Assembly (NCBI GenBank): GCA_035496935.1
Contig: DATJED010000028.1
Location: 62,001-126,000 of the forward strand
Length of the DNA stretch: 64,000 nt
From: Pseudopedobacter sp035496935
GTDB lineage: Bacteria; Bacteroidota; Bacteroidia; Sphingobacteriales; Sphingobacteriaceae
Direction of reading: 5' to 3'
The translations under genes and the position numbers were made by a program. Shown here one piece after another: positions 17,026 through 27,085 of this stretch. The notes under the pieces are model-generated. The model had not been told where the DNA came from and ran no database searches. It saw only the letters and a program-made list of their open reading frames with translations. Position 1 is the stretch's first letter. Each line of letters opens with the position of its first letter.

Positions 17026-18412
17026 ACAAATGTATCACATCTCCGTAAGCATCGGCTGCAGCTTCCATTACAGCTTCGCTCATGGTTGGGTGCGGGTGTA
17101 CGGCTTTGATGATTTCCATTCCAGTGGTTTCTAGTTTACGAGCAACAACCAGTTCTGCAATCATTTCGGTAACGTTGTTGCCAATCATGTGTGCGCCTAA
17201 AAGTTCTCCGTATTTAGCATCAAAAATTAATTTAACAAAACCATCTTTTGCGCCAGAAGCACTTGCTTTACCAGATGCAGAGAATGGGAATTTACCGATT
17301 TTAAGTTCGTAACCTGCTTCCCTGGCTTTTTTCTCTGTCATACCAACAGACGCAATTTCTGGAGAGCAGTAAGTACATCCTGGGATGTTGCCGTAATTTA
17401 ATGGTTCTGGATGATGACCAGCGATTTTCTCCACGCAGATAATTCCTTCGGCAGAAGCCACGTGGGCCAAAGCCTGACCAGCAACAATATCACCGATGGC
17501 ATAAACTCCGTTCACATTGGTTTTATAAAATTCATCAGTAACTACACGGCCTTTGTCAACTTTTACACCTACTTCTTCCAGGCCAATGCCTTCTAAATTT
17601 GGTGTGTAACCAACTGCAGATAAAACTACATCGGCTTCTAAAACTTTTTCGCCGGCTTCTGTTTTAACAGTTACTTTGCAAAGTTCTCCACTTGCGTCAA
17701 TTTTTTCAACAGATGATTTTGTTAAGATATCGATACCTACTTTTTTGAAAGAACGGGCCAATTGTTTTGATACATCTTCATCCTCAACCGGTACAATGTT
17801 ATCCATAAATTCTACGATGGTTACTTTGGTTCCCATTGTAGCGTAAAAATAAGCGAACTCTACACCGATAGCGCCAGAACCCATCACAATCATGCTTTTT
17901 GGCTGTTTTGGTAAAGTCATTGCTTCGCGGTAGCCAATTACCTTTTTGCCATCTTGTTTGATGTGTGGCAGTTCGCGTGAACGTCCGCCGGTTGCTAAAA
18001 TGGTGTGTTTTGCAGTGTATTCTTTAACAGATCCATCGGCGGCTTTTACTTCAACTTTGCCACCGGCTTTAATTTTTCCGAATCCGTTGATGACATCAAT
18101 TTTGTTTTTCTTCATCAAAAACTGAATTCCTTTGCTCATGCCATCGGCAACACCTCTACTTCTTTTAACCACAGCGTCAAAATCGGCAGAAGCTTCACCT
18201 ACGTTAATTCCATAGTCGGCAGCGTGATTGATATATTCGAAAACCTGAGCACTTTTCAATAATGCTTTTGTTGGGATACATCCCCAGTTTAAGCAAATAC
18301 CTCCAAGTGATTCTTTTTCTACGATAGCTGTCTTTAATCCTAATTGAGCGGCTCTGATTGCAGCAACATAACCACCCGGGCCGCTGCCAATAACTATTAA
18401 ATCATAATTCAT
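17024..18412 (-). CDS. lpdA: dihydrolipoyl dehydrogenase (E3)
   Basis: The 462-residue flavoprotein reoxidises dihydrolipoamide of the pyruvate, 2-oxoglutarate and branched-chain dehydrogenase complexes, passing electrons through FAD to NAD. FAD-binding GSGPGGYVAAIRAAQLG is at the N-terminus, the redox disulfide GGICLNWGCIPTK near residue 40, the NAD-binding GSGAIGVEFAYF near 177, the second FAD motif GVYAIGDIV near 300, and the catalytic His-Glu in HPHPTMSE at the C-terminus. No E1 or E2 gene is adjacent, so it is a stand-alone E3. A promoter box lies at 18447-18454. Confidence 0.97.
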   Translation of the reverse strand: MNYDLIVIGSGPGGYVAAIRAAQLGLKTAIVEKESLGGICLNWGCIPTKALLKSAQVFEYINHAADYGINVGEASADFDAVVKRSRGVADGMSKGIQFLMKKNKIDVINGFGKIKAGGKVEVKAADGSVKEYTAKHTILATGGRSRELPHIKQDGKKVIGYREAMTLPKQPKSMIVMGSGAIGVEFAYFYATMGTKVTIVEFMDNIVPVEDEDVSKQLARSFKKVGIDILTKSSVEKIDASGELCKVTVKTEAGEKVLEADVVLSAVGYTPNLEGIGLEEVGVKVDKGRVVTDEFYKTNVNGVYAIGDIVAGQALAHVASAEGIICVEKIAGHHPEPLNYGNIPGCTYCSPEIASVGMTEKKAREAGYELKIGKFPFSASGKASASGAKDGFVKLIFDAKYGELLGAHMIGNNVTEMIAELVVARKLETTGMEIIKAVHPHPTMSEAVMEAAADAYGDVIHL

Positions 18413-18446
18413 ATCAAAAAATTGAATTGTCGTTTTTGTGTGGGTG

Positions 18447-18454
18447 CAAAGCTA
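18447..18454 (-). promoter_or_regulatory. -7 promoter element of lpdA
   Basis: The minus strand reads TAGCTTTG (TAnnTTTG), giving a predicted leader of about 30 nt before the ATG at 18412. Confidence 0.55.
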
Positions 18455-18634
18455 AGCAATTTAAGATTTTAAAAAAATTGATAACGGACAGTTTATACCG
18501 TTTGCTTTATTTATAACAATAAAACGGTAATAAGTTTTGCTATGTAAAAGTTACAAAGTTTATAATTATTTAATATAAATGTTAAAAAATATGCAAAAAA
18601 TTGTTCTGACCTTTGTGGAATTAAAAACTAGCAC

Positions 18635-21202
18635 ATGAAAAGAAAATTACAACAAGTATTCTTCTGCTTTTCATTTCTTCTAATTGTAGTAACAACTGGC
18701 TTTGCCCAAGAAAAAGTAACTGGGAAAGTTGTGGATGCTGAAACAAACGAAGGATTGCCGGGCGCAACAGTAACTATTTTTGGTACAACAGATGGTACCA
18801 CAACAAATGTAGATGGAGATTTTTCACTAACCGTAAAATCTTCAGGAACAAAGCTAATTATCAATTACATTGGTTATAACACCAAAACAGTTGTTGTTAA
18901 TAATTCCAAAAAGCTAGGCAGTATCGGGCTTGAGCCTAGCTCAACCTCGCTAAGCGAAATCGTTATTTCAACTTCAAGCGTTGCCGTTGATAGAAAAACT
19001 CCTGTTGCAGTCTCTACTATTGGAAAGGCTTTTATCCAAGAGAAACTAGGTGGACAAGAATTTCCGGAAGTTTTAAAATCAACTCCTGGCATACAAGTTA
19101 CCAAACAGGGTGGTGGCTATGGAGACGCAAGGGTGAACATAAGAGGCTTTAAAGGTTCCAATGTTGCGGTATTGGTTAATGGAATTCCGATTAACGATAT
19201 GGAAGGCGGTACAGTTTACTGGTCCAACTGGGCGGGTTTAGCCGATGTTACTTCATCAATGCAGGTACAGCGTGGTTTAGGCGCCTCTAAAGTTGCGGTA
19301 CCATCTTTAGGAGGAACCATAAATATCATCACAAATAGTACAGATGTTAAAAAAGGAGGGTCTGTTTCCCAATTTTTAGGAAACGATGGCTACGCTAAAA
19401 CGTCACTGTATCTTACCACAGGTTTAAATGAAAAAGGTTGGGCAGTTAGTTTATCTGGCTCAAAAGCAACCGGAAATGGTTGGGCCGATGGTTTACAGTT
19501 TGAAAGTTACAGCTATTTTTTCAACGTTTCTAAAATTATAAATCCAACAAATAGGCTTTCATTTACAGTTATGGGTGCACCACAGGTCCACGGGCAAAGG
19601 AGCACAAAGCAAAGTATCGCCGATTTTAGGAATGCTCCCCAAGGGCTTAAATTTAATGCCGACTGGGGTGTTAAAGATGGCGAAGTGTTAAGCTTACGCA
19701 ACAATTTTTACCACAAACCAATCGCATCTTTAAATCATTATTGGGATATTAACCCGACAACTTCCTTAGCTACAGTTGCCTATGCTTCTATGGGGACTGG
19801 TGGTGGAGGCACTGCATGGCCGTCATCTTCAACTTCGGGCTTGGCGAGAACCGGAGATGAATATTCTCCAATTGATTTTGATAGCATAGTTGATCAAAAC
19901 ATCGCTCAACCAGGAGAGATATCTTCGTTTTATCTTAAATCCTCAAGAAACGATCATAAATGGTACGGCGTAATGAGTACGCTAACTAAAAAATTAAATG
20001 ACAACATCAACTTGCTGGGAGGCGTTGATCTACGGGCGTATAAAGGGATCCACTTTCAGGAGGTTACAGACTTGTTAGGGGGAACCTATGCATACGATGA
20101 ATTTAAAGGCGCTGGTATTAGCGGAAACGCTAATAAACCAGGTGCTTTAGCAAGAACCGGCGATAAAGTGGGTTACAATTATAACAGTAATGTTTTATGG
20201 GAAGGTTTGTTTTTACAGGCAGAATATGCTAAGGATGCATTGTCTGCGTTTGTTTCTTTAGCAGGTTCCAACAACTCGATGCGCAGGATTGATTATTTCA
20301 GCTATTTAGATTCAGATCCGGCGCAAACCAGTGATTATCAGAATTTTTTAGGTTATCAAGCAAAAGGTGGTGCCAACTATAACATTGATGAGCATAACAA
20401 CGTGTTTGCCAATATTGGAGTGCTTTCTAAAGCACCAATCTTAACCAACGTTTTTCTTAACTATAGAAACGATATTAATCCCGATGCCGTGAACGAAAAA
20501 TTGTTCAGTTACGAGTTGGGTTATGGATACAGAAGTGCAAATTTCACAGGAAACCTAAATCTATACCGCTCAACTTACAAAGACAGGGCTTATACAAAAA
20601 GTCAGACTAATCCGGGTGGTGAAGTTTATTTTGCAAACATCACTGGTGTAGATGAATTACACCAAGGCGCAGAATTAGATCTAAAATATAAGCTAAAAGA
20701 TAAGCTTACCTTAACCGGCATGTTCTCTGTTGGAGATTGGAAATACTTGAATAACGTAGGTCCGGTTCAAATTTTTGATGAAGACCAAGTACCCGTTGGA
20801 AGTCCAATTTCTAAAATGTACCTAAAAGATCAAAAAGTTGGTGACCAGGCTCAAACAACTTTAGCATTAGGTTTGGAGTTTAATGTATTGCCGCAATTTA
20901 AGCTTGGAGCTGATTATAACTATTACGCCAATTATAGAGCAGATTTTAACTTTTACAGTTTAACACAAGAAAGTTCTACTCCTTGGAAAATTCCAAATTA
21001 TTCGTTGGTAGATGCCAACGCTGTTTTTGATTTTAAACTGGGAAATCTGAATGCGTCATTCTACGCAAACGTTAACAACGTTTTCAATACAGAGTATATT
21101 AGCGACGCCTTTGATTCTACAGGTTCAGGCACCGCTGCATCTTCAATTATTTTCTACGGATTTGGAACAACGTACACCACAGGTTTAAAAGTTAAATTTT
21201 AA
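18635..21202 (+). CDS. TonB-dependent receptor with carboxypeptidase-regulatory-like N-terminus
   Basis: The 855-residue outer-membrane active transporter has a signal peptide (cleavage near TGFAQ), a CarboxypepD_reg-like domain at about 28-105 (KVTGKVVDAETNEGLPGATV), a plug at about 115-235 (PEVLKSTPGIQV, NIRGFKG, VLVNGIPINDMEGG, GLGASKVAVPSLGG) and a barrel ending in GLKVKF. It lacks the SusC length (about 1000 residues) and is not followed by a SusD. The partner is a lipoprotein 11 nt downstream. The substrate is unknown; size and plug style are closer to metal or siderophore receptors than to glycan importers. Confidence 0.92.
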   Translation: MKRKLQQVFFCFSFLLIVVTTGFAQEKVTGKVVDAETNEGLPGATVTIFGTTDGTTTNVDGDFSLTVKSSGTKLIINYIGYNTKTVVVNNSKKLGSIGLEPSSTSLSEIVISTSSVAVDRKTPVAVSTIGKAFIQEKLGGQEFPEVLKSTPGIQVTKQGGGYGDARVNIRGFKGSNVAVLVNGIPINDMEGGTVYWSNWAGLADVTSSMQVQRGLGASKVAVPSLGGTINIITNSTDVKKGGSVSQFLGNDGYAKTSLYLTTGLNEKGWAVSLSGSKATGNGWADGLQFESYSYFFNVSKIINPTNRLSFTVMGAPQVHGQRSTKQSIADFRNAPQGLKFNADWGVKDGEVLSLRNNFYHKPIASLNHYWDINPTTSLATVAYASMGTGGGGTAWPSSSTSGLARTGDEYSPIDFDSIVDQNIAQPGEISSFYLKSSRNDHKWYGVMSTLTKKLNDNINLLGGVDLRAYKGIHFQEVTDLLGGTYAYDEFKGAGISGNANKPGALARTGDKVGYNYNSNVLWEGLFLQAEYAKDALSAFVSLAGSNNSMRRIDYFSYLDSDPAQTSDYQNFLGYQAKGGANYNIDEHNNVFANIGVLSKAPILTNVFLNYRNDINPDAVNEKLFSYELGYGYRSANFTGNLNLYRSTYKDRAYTKSQTNPGGEVYFANITGVDELHQGAELDLKYKLKDKLTLTGMFSVGDWKYLNNVGPVQIFDEDQVPVGSPISKMYLKDQKVGDQAQTTLALGLEFNVLPQFKLGADYNYYANYRADFNFYSLTQESSTPWKIPNYSLVDANAVFDFKLGNLNASFYANVNNVFNTEYISDAFDSTGSGTAASSIIFYGFGTTYTTGLKVKF

Positions 21203-21213
21203 TTAGCAAAGAC

Positions 21214-22422
21214 ATGAAAAAAATATTTTATCTCATATTCCCCTTATTGTCTATTATGTTGCATGGTTGCGATCCTTTAGATGATACTTACAACGATTTG
21301 GGTGAAACGCCTAAAAAAGGAGATTTTGCAATAACCTTAAGCGAAGCCCAGTACAAAGCTCTTAAAGGTAAGTCGGGTGTTAATGATTATGTAGCTAAAG
21401 ATTTCTATTTTGTTAACGATGAAGAAGCGGGTGCAATAATCCCTTTAGTTTTAGGTGCAAGTTATTCTGGCTTTGATGACGGTTCGGCCGTTACCGTAAC
21501 TTATAACGCTTTGTTGTTTAATTTTAAAGGAGAAAACAAGGTAGATACTACAGCAAAGTCGAACATCAACTATACAGTTACTGCAGACGATTATGTGGCT
21601 AATGGATTTACCCGTGGGAATTTAACAACCTTTAACGATGTTGTTAAGATTTTGAAATATAAATTTCCTGATGCGGGCGAATACACTCAAATCATTTTAA
21701 CTTATCAGCAGTATAATTCTAACGTTGCAAGCGCTGCTGTTACTACCACAAGAGCTTATTACTTTTTAAACGGTGTTTGGAACGAAACCTATTTGGTTAC
21801 AAACAGCGATTATACTTCTATTGATAGAGGTAGATTTAATGAGATTTTAGAAGCGGATGTTGATAATATTCCAATCTATTTCAATACTTTTTTAAAGAAA
21901 ACGGCGACTATAATTCCTAAAAAGAACGACATTAAATTTGTTAGCTATTTGTATTACTATTTCAGTAAAAACCCGAAAGACAATAGCAATATTGCCGAAC
22001 AAAGGATAATGGCAATGGCTTTTAACGGAACTGATTGGCAGATGGTGACCAAGCCGGTAGTTGAGGGGAAAACCCTTAACTTTAAAAAAACCGATGGAGT
22101 TTGGAAACCAGATTTGACACTCCGTTACAAATTGATAACAGCTGATTATACTTATGTAGCTGGTCTTTCATCAATAGGAAATGCAGCAAATAGAGAGAAT
22201 CTAGGGAAATACGGAAACTTTAGCCACAGATCTGCGACAGATCCAACGTATTGGTCTGATGAGGAAATTAAAGCCGCCATAAATGCTGTGTTGCTAAAAA
22301 ACTTCCCTTCCGCTACTGTTGGCCAGAAAATAGCCGTAACCTATAGTCAATATACAGGTACAACTGCCGATACTACAGTAACATATATTCTTGATGTTTC
22401 GGGTGTTTATAAACCCATTTAA
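21214..22422 (+). CDS. hypothetical surface lipoprotein paired with the TonB receptor
   Basis: The 402-residue protein has a lipoprotein signal peptide with lipobox near residue 19 (MLHGC), so Cys19 should be lipidated. The rest is a soluble mixed domain with a tandem character: two similar stretches (ITLSEAQYKALKGK to YFVNDEEAG, and later YWSDEEIKAAINAVLLKNFP) each lead to an ATVGQKIAVTYSQY/EYTQIILTYQQY-like strand. I do not recognise a named family. Placement 11 nt after the receptor and before a strong terminator means a two-gene operon, so I infer a receptor-associated substrate-binding lipoprotein. Confidence 0.8.
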   Translation: MKKIFYLIFPLLSIMLHGCDPLDDTYNDLGETPKKGDFAITLSEAQYKALKGKSGVNDYVAKDFYFVNDEEAGAIIPLVLGASYSGFDDGSAVTVTYNALLFNFKGENKVDTTAKSNINYTVTADDYVANGFTRGNLTTFNDVVKILKYKFPDAGEYTQIILTYQQYNSNVASAAVTTTRAYYFLNGVWNETYLVTNSDYTSIDRGRFNEILEADVDNIPIYFNTFLKKTATIIPKKNDIKFVSYLYYYFSKNPKDNSNIAEQRIMAMAFNGTDWQMVTKPVVEGKTLNFKKTDGVWKPDLTLRYKLITADYTYVAGLSSIGNAANRENLGKYGNFSHRSATDPTYWSDEEIKAAINAVLLKNFPSATVGQKIAVTYSQYTGTTADTTVTYILDVSGVYKPI

Positions 22423-22440
22423 ATAGACATAAACGTATCA

Positions 22441-22471
22441 ATGCCGTCTGGTTGCAGACGGCATTTTTTTT
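22441..22471 (+). terminator. intrinsic terminator of the TonB-lipoprotein operon
   Basis: A perfect 10-bp stem (ATGCCGTCTG / CAGACGGCAT, loop GTTG) is followed by eight T residues, 18 nt after the lipoprotein stop. Confidence 0.93.
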
Positions 22472-22514
22472 GCGAATTCGTTTTTTAAAGCTTATTAAAC
22501 ACTAAAAATATTAG

Positions 22515-22522
22515 TATTTTTG
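22515..22522 (+). promoter_or_regulatory. -7 promoter element of the radical SAM gene
   Basis: TATTTTTG matches TAnnTTTG and ends only 3 nt before the ATG at 22526, so the transcript would start at or next to the start codon. Confidence 0.45.
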
Positions 22523-22525
22523 AGC

Positions 22526-23596
22526 ATGAAAAACGTGGAAGAAACAGGATCTTTTAAAGGAAGAGGTTCACAAAGCAATCCTAATAATAAGTTCCATCGC
22601 CATCAATTTTCTACCGAAAATATTGAGGGTTTAGATGAACCTTTTTTAGAAAACTCCTCCACGGAATTTATAAAGGAAAGCCCTAAAAAGGTCATCAGCG
22701 TAAGCAATAGTCCTGATCTCCATTTCGAATATTCCATAAATCCCTACCAAGGTTGCGAACACGGATGTATTTATTGCTATGCCCGCAATGCTCACGAATA
22801 TTGGGGCTTTAGTCCCGGATTAGATTTCGAGAGAAAAATTATTTTTAAACCTGACGCTGCGCTGATTTTGGAACGTCAGCTTAACCACAAAAATTACCGC
22901 CCACAAGTCATTATGCTTTCTGGAAATACGGATTGTTATCAGCCTGCCGAAAGGAAGTTTAAAATTACCCGGTCGTTATTAGAGGTGTTTTTAAAATATA
23001 AGCATCCGGTAAGCATCATCACAAAAAACAACCTTATTTTACGGGATATTGATTTACTGGAAGAGCTCAATAAACTAGATTTAATTCATGTGAATATGAG
23101 TGTCACCTCTTTGAACGAGGACTTGAGACAAAAATTGGAGCCAAGAACAGTAACCGGAAAAGGGCGTATAAAAGTTATCGAGAAATTATCCGAAAGGAAC
23201 ATCCCGGTACGGGTAATGGTAGCGCCAATTATTCCAGGTTTAAACAGCGATGAAATTCCAGCAATTATAAAAGTGGCAGCAAATGCAGGAGCAAAAGCGG
23301 CAGGTTTTACAGTTGTTAGGTTAAACGGAGCAATTGGTCCTATTTTTCAGGATTGGATTGAAAAAGCTTATCCAGATAAAGCCCAAAAAGTGTTGAACCA
23401 AATTAGGGCGTGTCACGGTGGGGCTTTAAATGATAGCCGGTGGGGAAACAGAATGCGAGGAGATGGAAAAGAAGCCGAAGCTATACATCAGCTTTTTAAG
23501 TTGGCAGTGAAAAGATACATGCCCAATCCTTCTCTGCGTCAACTTTCTTTAGCGCATTTTCATAAAAAAGAGGAGCAGTTAAGGTTATTTGATTAA
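22526..23596 (+). CDS. PA0069-family radical SAM protein
   Basis: The 356-residue cytosolic iron-sulfur protein has the radical SAM cluster motif CEHGCIYCYARN near residue 77 (CxxxCxxC), preceded by NPYQG, and the conserved NTDCYQPAERKFKITR, ITKNN and GFTVVRLNGA blocks. This matches the Rv2578c/PA0069 branch of radical SAM proteins, for which no reaction is firmly established. I chose the ATG at 22526; an in-frame TTG two codons upstream lies inside the promoter element. It is monocistronic between two terminators. Confidence 0.9.
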   Translation: MKNVEETGSFKGRGSQSNPNNKFHRHQFSTENIEGLDEPFLENSSTEFIKESPKKVISVSNSPDLHFEYSINPYQGCEHGCIYCYARNAHEYWGFSPGLDFERKIIFKPDAALILERQLNHKNYRPQVIMLSGNTDCYQPAERKFKITRSLLEVFLKYKHPVSIITKNNLILRDIDLLEELNKLDLIHVNMSVTSLNEDLRQKLEPRTVTGKGRIKVIEKLSERNIPVRVMVAPIIPGLNSDEIPAIIKVAANAGAKAAGFTVVRLNGAIGPIFQDWIEKAYPDKAQKVLNQIRACHGGALNDSRWGNRMRGDGKEAEAIHQLFKLAVKRYMPNPSLRQLSLAHFHKKEEQLRLFD

Positions 23597-23618
23597 TCTT
23601 TCTGTACGCTTGTGAATT

Positions 23619-23648
23619 GAAAAAGGCGTTGCTATTCAGCAACGCCTT
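23619..23648 (-). terminator. intrinsic terminator after the propeller-amidohydrolase gene
   Basis: An 11-bp perfect stem (AAGGCGTTGCT / AGCAACGCCTT, 4-nt loop). On the minus strand it runs into a T-tract and fits the amidohydrolase gene ending at 23673; it also lies 26 nt past the radical SAM stop and may act in both directions. Confidence 0.85.
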
Positions 23649-23672
23649 GAGTCATTAATAAATTAAGATAAA

Positions 23673-26600
23673 TTAATTCTCCACTTCTCCATCCGGTATA
23701 ATATAATTTTCTGCTTTGCTAAACTGCCACCAAAATTTGCTTCTTGGTTTCTCGGAATTTCCAATCTCGTTCATGGTAGCGGCATCAAACAATCGTCCAT
23801 TAACCATAGTATAAAGCACCTTTTCAGAATTTCTGATATCATCTAATGGATTGGCGTTTAAAACAATTAAATCAGCTAATTTTCCCCTTTTTAATGAACC
23901 TATTTCTTTATCCATACCTAAATAACTTGCGCCATTTATGGTGGCTGCTTTTAGGCAATCGAAGGGTTTCATTCCGCCTTGTGCCAGCATCCACAGCTCC
24001 CAATGTGTGCCTAAACCCTGTAATTGTCCGTGGCTTCCTAGGTTAATTTTTGTTCCGCCTTTTGCTAGTGCATTTACCGCTCTCGAAATATCAATATGTC
24101 CGTAGTCGCCATATTCGGCAGTAGTTCTTCTTCTGCTGCGTTCATCAATAATTGATTTAGGCGTAAAGGTCAGCAGTTTTTCGTTCTCCCAAACGTTCGT
24201 TCTATCGTACCAATAATTTTCTCCCCATTGTGTGCCGTAAGCCACAATAAGTGTGGGTGTATAACCCGATTTGCTGGCATTCCAAAAGGCATTAACGTCT
24301 TTATAGACTGGAAAAACCGGAATGTTATGTTCAATCCCCGTGTAGCCGTCAGCAATCATGTTCATATCGGTAAAAAAGGTGGAACCGCCTTCTGGCACTA
24401 CCTCCATATTTAATTCTCTTGCAGCTTGTATAATTTGTTGTCTTTGTTCTCTGCGAGGTTGGTTGTATGATTTTACTGAAAAAGCACCGACTGCTTTTAA
24501 CCTACGCAAATGCGATTTAGCATCATCTAAACTGTTAACTTCGGCTTTAAAATCTCCGTCAGCACCGTATAAAATTGTACCGGTTGAGTATAATCTTGGT
24601 CCAACCATTCTGCCTGCTTTTATCATCTCAGCTTGACTAAAAACCATAGGCGTACTGCTTGAAGGATCATGCGACGTGGTAACGCCATAAGCCAAATTGG
24701 CAAAATAAGCCCAATCCTGCTGTGGCGAAATTCCGTTCGGACTTGTTGGAATATGAGCGTGAACATCTACAATGCCGGGCATAATGGTTTTGCCACTTAG
24801 GTCATAAACTTTTGCATCTTCAGGGATTTGTACCGCGTCTTCTTGGCCTACCTGTTCAATTTTATTTTCGTTAATTATAATTGTACCTTTTTCAATTACC
24901 TCGGTGCCATCCATTGTAATAATTCTTGCACCTTTAAAGGCAATTTTGCCGGTTGGTTTATAAGTCGGCAATTTTAAGCCGATATTAATTCCGCTGGTAT
25001 CAACGGGTTCTTTTTTAGCTTTATCATCTACAACTTCAACAATAAAAGAAAACGCATCTTTTATAGGTTTTGAGAAATATTCGGGGCCTAATGTCCAATG
25101 AATAATTCTGCTATCGGCGCTCCAATGGATATCTGTTCCGGCATCTTTCGTCAGTTTTTTTAGCGGTAAAGCTTTATTTGCCGACGAAAGTTCTAGCGCT
25201 GTTCCTGTGTTAACCATTGGCGTTAGGTAAACGTTAAACAATTCGTTAAACGCCATCCATTGCCCGTCTGGGCTAGGTATAAAATCAGTAGCATAGGTGG
25301 AAGTGTACAGGGTTTTTAGATCTCTGCCGTTTAGATCACAGCTGTTGTAAATTTTTTTTCCGTTTTCGGATGATTGGAAAAATATTCGATCATCCTGGTT
25401 GTTGAATTGTGGTTTCGTTCCTTTTTTTGTAACGAATTTTGCTGTTCCTTTTTCGGGAGCGATAGTATAAATACCTGGATTTTTTCCGTAAGCAAAACCT
25501 AATGTTTCATTTCCGCTTCCTTTGCTGTAAACAATTAAATCGCCTTTATGGTTGAATCTTGGCGAGTGATAAAAGCCCCTTTCAGCTGTAACTGCGTTTA
25601 GTTTTTTGCCTCTAAAATCAAATTTCATCACCTGTCCGCGTAATTCATCATTCCAGGTTGTAAACACTACCGATTTCCCGTCAGGACTAAAATCTGGTTC
25701 AAATTCCCAATCTGTTCCTTCGGTTAATCTTACAGGTTCTCCGTTCGGTAATTCTTTAATGTACAAATAACCTGCAGCGTTAAAAACTACTTTTTTGCCA
25801 TCTGGCGAAGTAGTCAACTGTCTAATCATTTTAACGTCAAAATCGTTTTTAAAAACCGGTTGTTCAAAATGCAAGGCATCGCTTATGGTTTGTTTTACAT
25901 CTGCAGAGAAAGGGATTTCTTCGGTAGAAAGGGTAATGGCATCCACTTTTCTGATTTTTCCTTTCGCATAAAAAACAATTGTTCTGCTATCGGGCAACCA
26001 ATTAAAATTCGGATAAACACCAAAAATAGCCCATGTTTCTTGCTGGTCTTTTGAAAGTTCGGTGTAAACAGGTTTTTCTTCGCCGGTGTGTAAATCCTGA
26101 ACATATAAAACTGATTTTAAACGATCTCTTTTTACGTAGGCTAATTGCGAACCATCTGGCGAAACTTGTGGGCGCACTGCACCACCAGAACCTCCTGCAA
26201 CTTTTTCAAACTCTCCGGTGTTAAGATCCAATTTTCTGATGGCGTAAATTTCTCCGTTTGGATCTTTATTGTACTGAAAATTCGGGCCTTGGCTAACATC
26301 CTCGCTAAAATAAACCGATTTTCCATCTGGCGATACCCAGGGTTCGCCTTGGTCTTGCTGGTCGTTTTTTCGTTTTGTTAATTGAATGCCGTCAAATCCG
26401 CCAGAAACATGGTACATCCAAAGTTCGCCGGCGCCCAAAGAACGATGCGCTGTAAAATGTTTTCTGGCGATAAGGTATTTACTGTCTGGTGTCCAAACCG
26501 CATTATTTAAAAGCCTGAATTTTTCTTTTGTAATGGCATGCGGGTTAGTTCCGTCAACATTCATCACCCAAATATTATCTGCTCCGTCTTTATCGCTGGT

Positions 26601-26906
26601 GTACGAAATGTATTTTCCGTCGGGCGAAAAACGCGGTTGCACTTCAAAAGCCATTCCGCCGGCAAGCAAGGTGGCTTTTCCGCCGGTAATTGGCATTTTA
26701 TAGATGTCGCCCAATAAATCAAATACTATTGTTTTTCCATCGGCACTTACGTCTAAATTCATGTAAGTACCTTCAGTGGTGTTAAAATTGATGGTTTTGC
26801 TGGGGCCAGTTGGTTTTTCAACGTTCCATTTATTTTCTTTTTCCTGAGCTACGGCGGTAACTGATAACATCAAAAAAACAGAAGCTTTAAAGAATAGATT
26901 TTTCAT
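23673..26906 (-). CDS. secreted TolB-like beta-propeller / amidohydrolase fusion
   Basis: The 1077-residue exported protein starts at the ATG at 26906 because that gives a clean signal peptide (MKNLFFKASVFLMLSVTAVAQ). The first 600 residues carry repeated WD40-like/TolB propeller units of the form PRFSPDGKYISYTSD, PQVSPDGSQLAY, PDFSPDGKSVVF. From about 690 an amidohydrolase domain follows with the metal motif DVHAHIP near 714, GVTTSHDPSS, GIEHNIPVF, and SHGQLQGLGTHWE, ending in GKLADLIVL. This fusion is common in Bacteroidota and usually annotated as a periplasmic amidohydrolase of unknown substrate, possibly peptide-like. It is monocistronic. Confidence 0.9.
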   Translation of the reverse strand: MKNLFFKASVFLMLSVTAVAQEKENKWNVEKPTGPSKTINFNTTEGTYMNLDVSADGKTIVFDLLGDIYKMPITGGKATLLAGGMAFEVQPRFSPDGKYISYTSDKDGADNIWVMNVDGTNPHAITKEKFRLLNNAVWTPDSKYLIARKHFTAHRSLGAGELWMYHVSGGFDGIQLTKRKNDQQDQGEPWVSPDGKSVYFSEDVSQGPNFQYNKDPNGEIYAIRKLDLNTGEFEKVAGGSGGAVRPQVSPDGSQLAYVKRDRLKSVLYVQDLHTGEEKPVYTELSKDQQETWAIFGVYPNFNWLPDSRTIVFYAKGKIRKVDAITLSTEEIPFSADVKQTISDALHFEQPVFKNDFDVKMIRQLTTSPDGKKVVFNAAGYLYIKELPNGEPVRLTEGTDWEFEPDFSPDGKSVVFTTWNDELRGQVMKFDFRGKKLNAVTAERGFYHSPRFNHKGDLIVYSKGSGNETLGFAYGKNPGIYTIAPEKGTAKFVTKKGTKPQFNNQDDRIFFQSSENGKKIYNSCDLNGRDLKTLYTSTYATDFIPSPDGQWMAFNELFNVYLTPMVNTGTALELSSANKALPLKKLTKDAGTDIHWSADSRIIHWTLGPEYFSKPIKDAFSFIVEVVDDKAKKEPVDTSGINIGLKLPTYKPTGKIAFKGARIITMDGTEVIEKGTIIINENKIEQVGQEDAVQIPEDAKVYDLSGKTIMPGIVDVHAHIPTSPNGISPQQDWAYFANLAYGVTTSHDPSSSTPMVFSQAEMIKAGRMVGPRLYSTGTILYGADGDFKAEVNSLDDAKSHLRRLKAVGAFSVKSYNQPRREQRQQIIQAARELNMEVVPEGGSTFFTDMNMIADGYTGIEHNIPVFPVYKDVNAFWNASKSGYTPTLIVAYGTQWGENYWYDRTNVWENEKLLTFTPKSIIDERSRRRTTAEYGDYGHIDISRAVNALAKGGTKINLGSHGQLQGLGTHWELWMLAQGGMKPFDCLKAATINGASYLGMDKEIGSLKRGKLADLIVLNANPLDDIRNSEKVLYTMVNGRLFDAATMNEIGNSEKPRSKFWWQFSKAENYIIPDGEVEN

Positions 26907-27085
26907 TTTTTGGATTAACAATTCGCAATTTATAAAATTTAATTTTTCAAGATTAAATCTTCTTTGACTATATGATTTTTTCACATCGATTCCATTCGCA
27001 ATAAGCGTACTAAAGAATTTAAATCAGCGAAAGCTGTACAATAAAAATCATAAATATTCACTTTCTTTGTTTGGAAAGCCATAGT

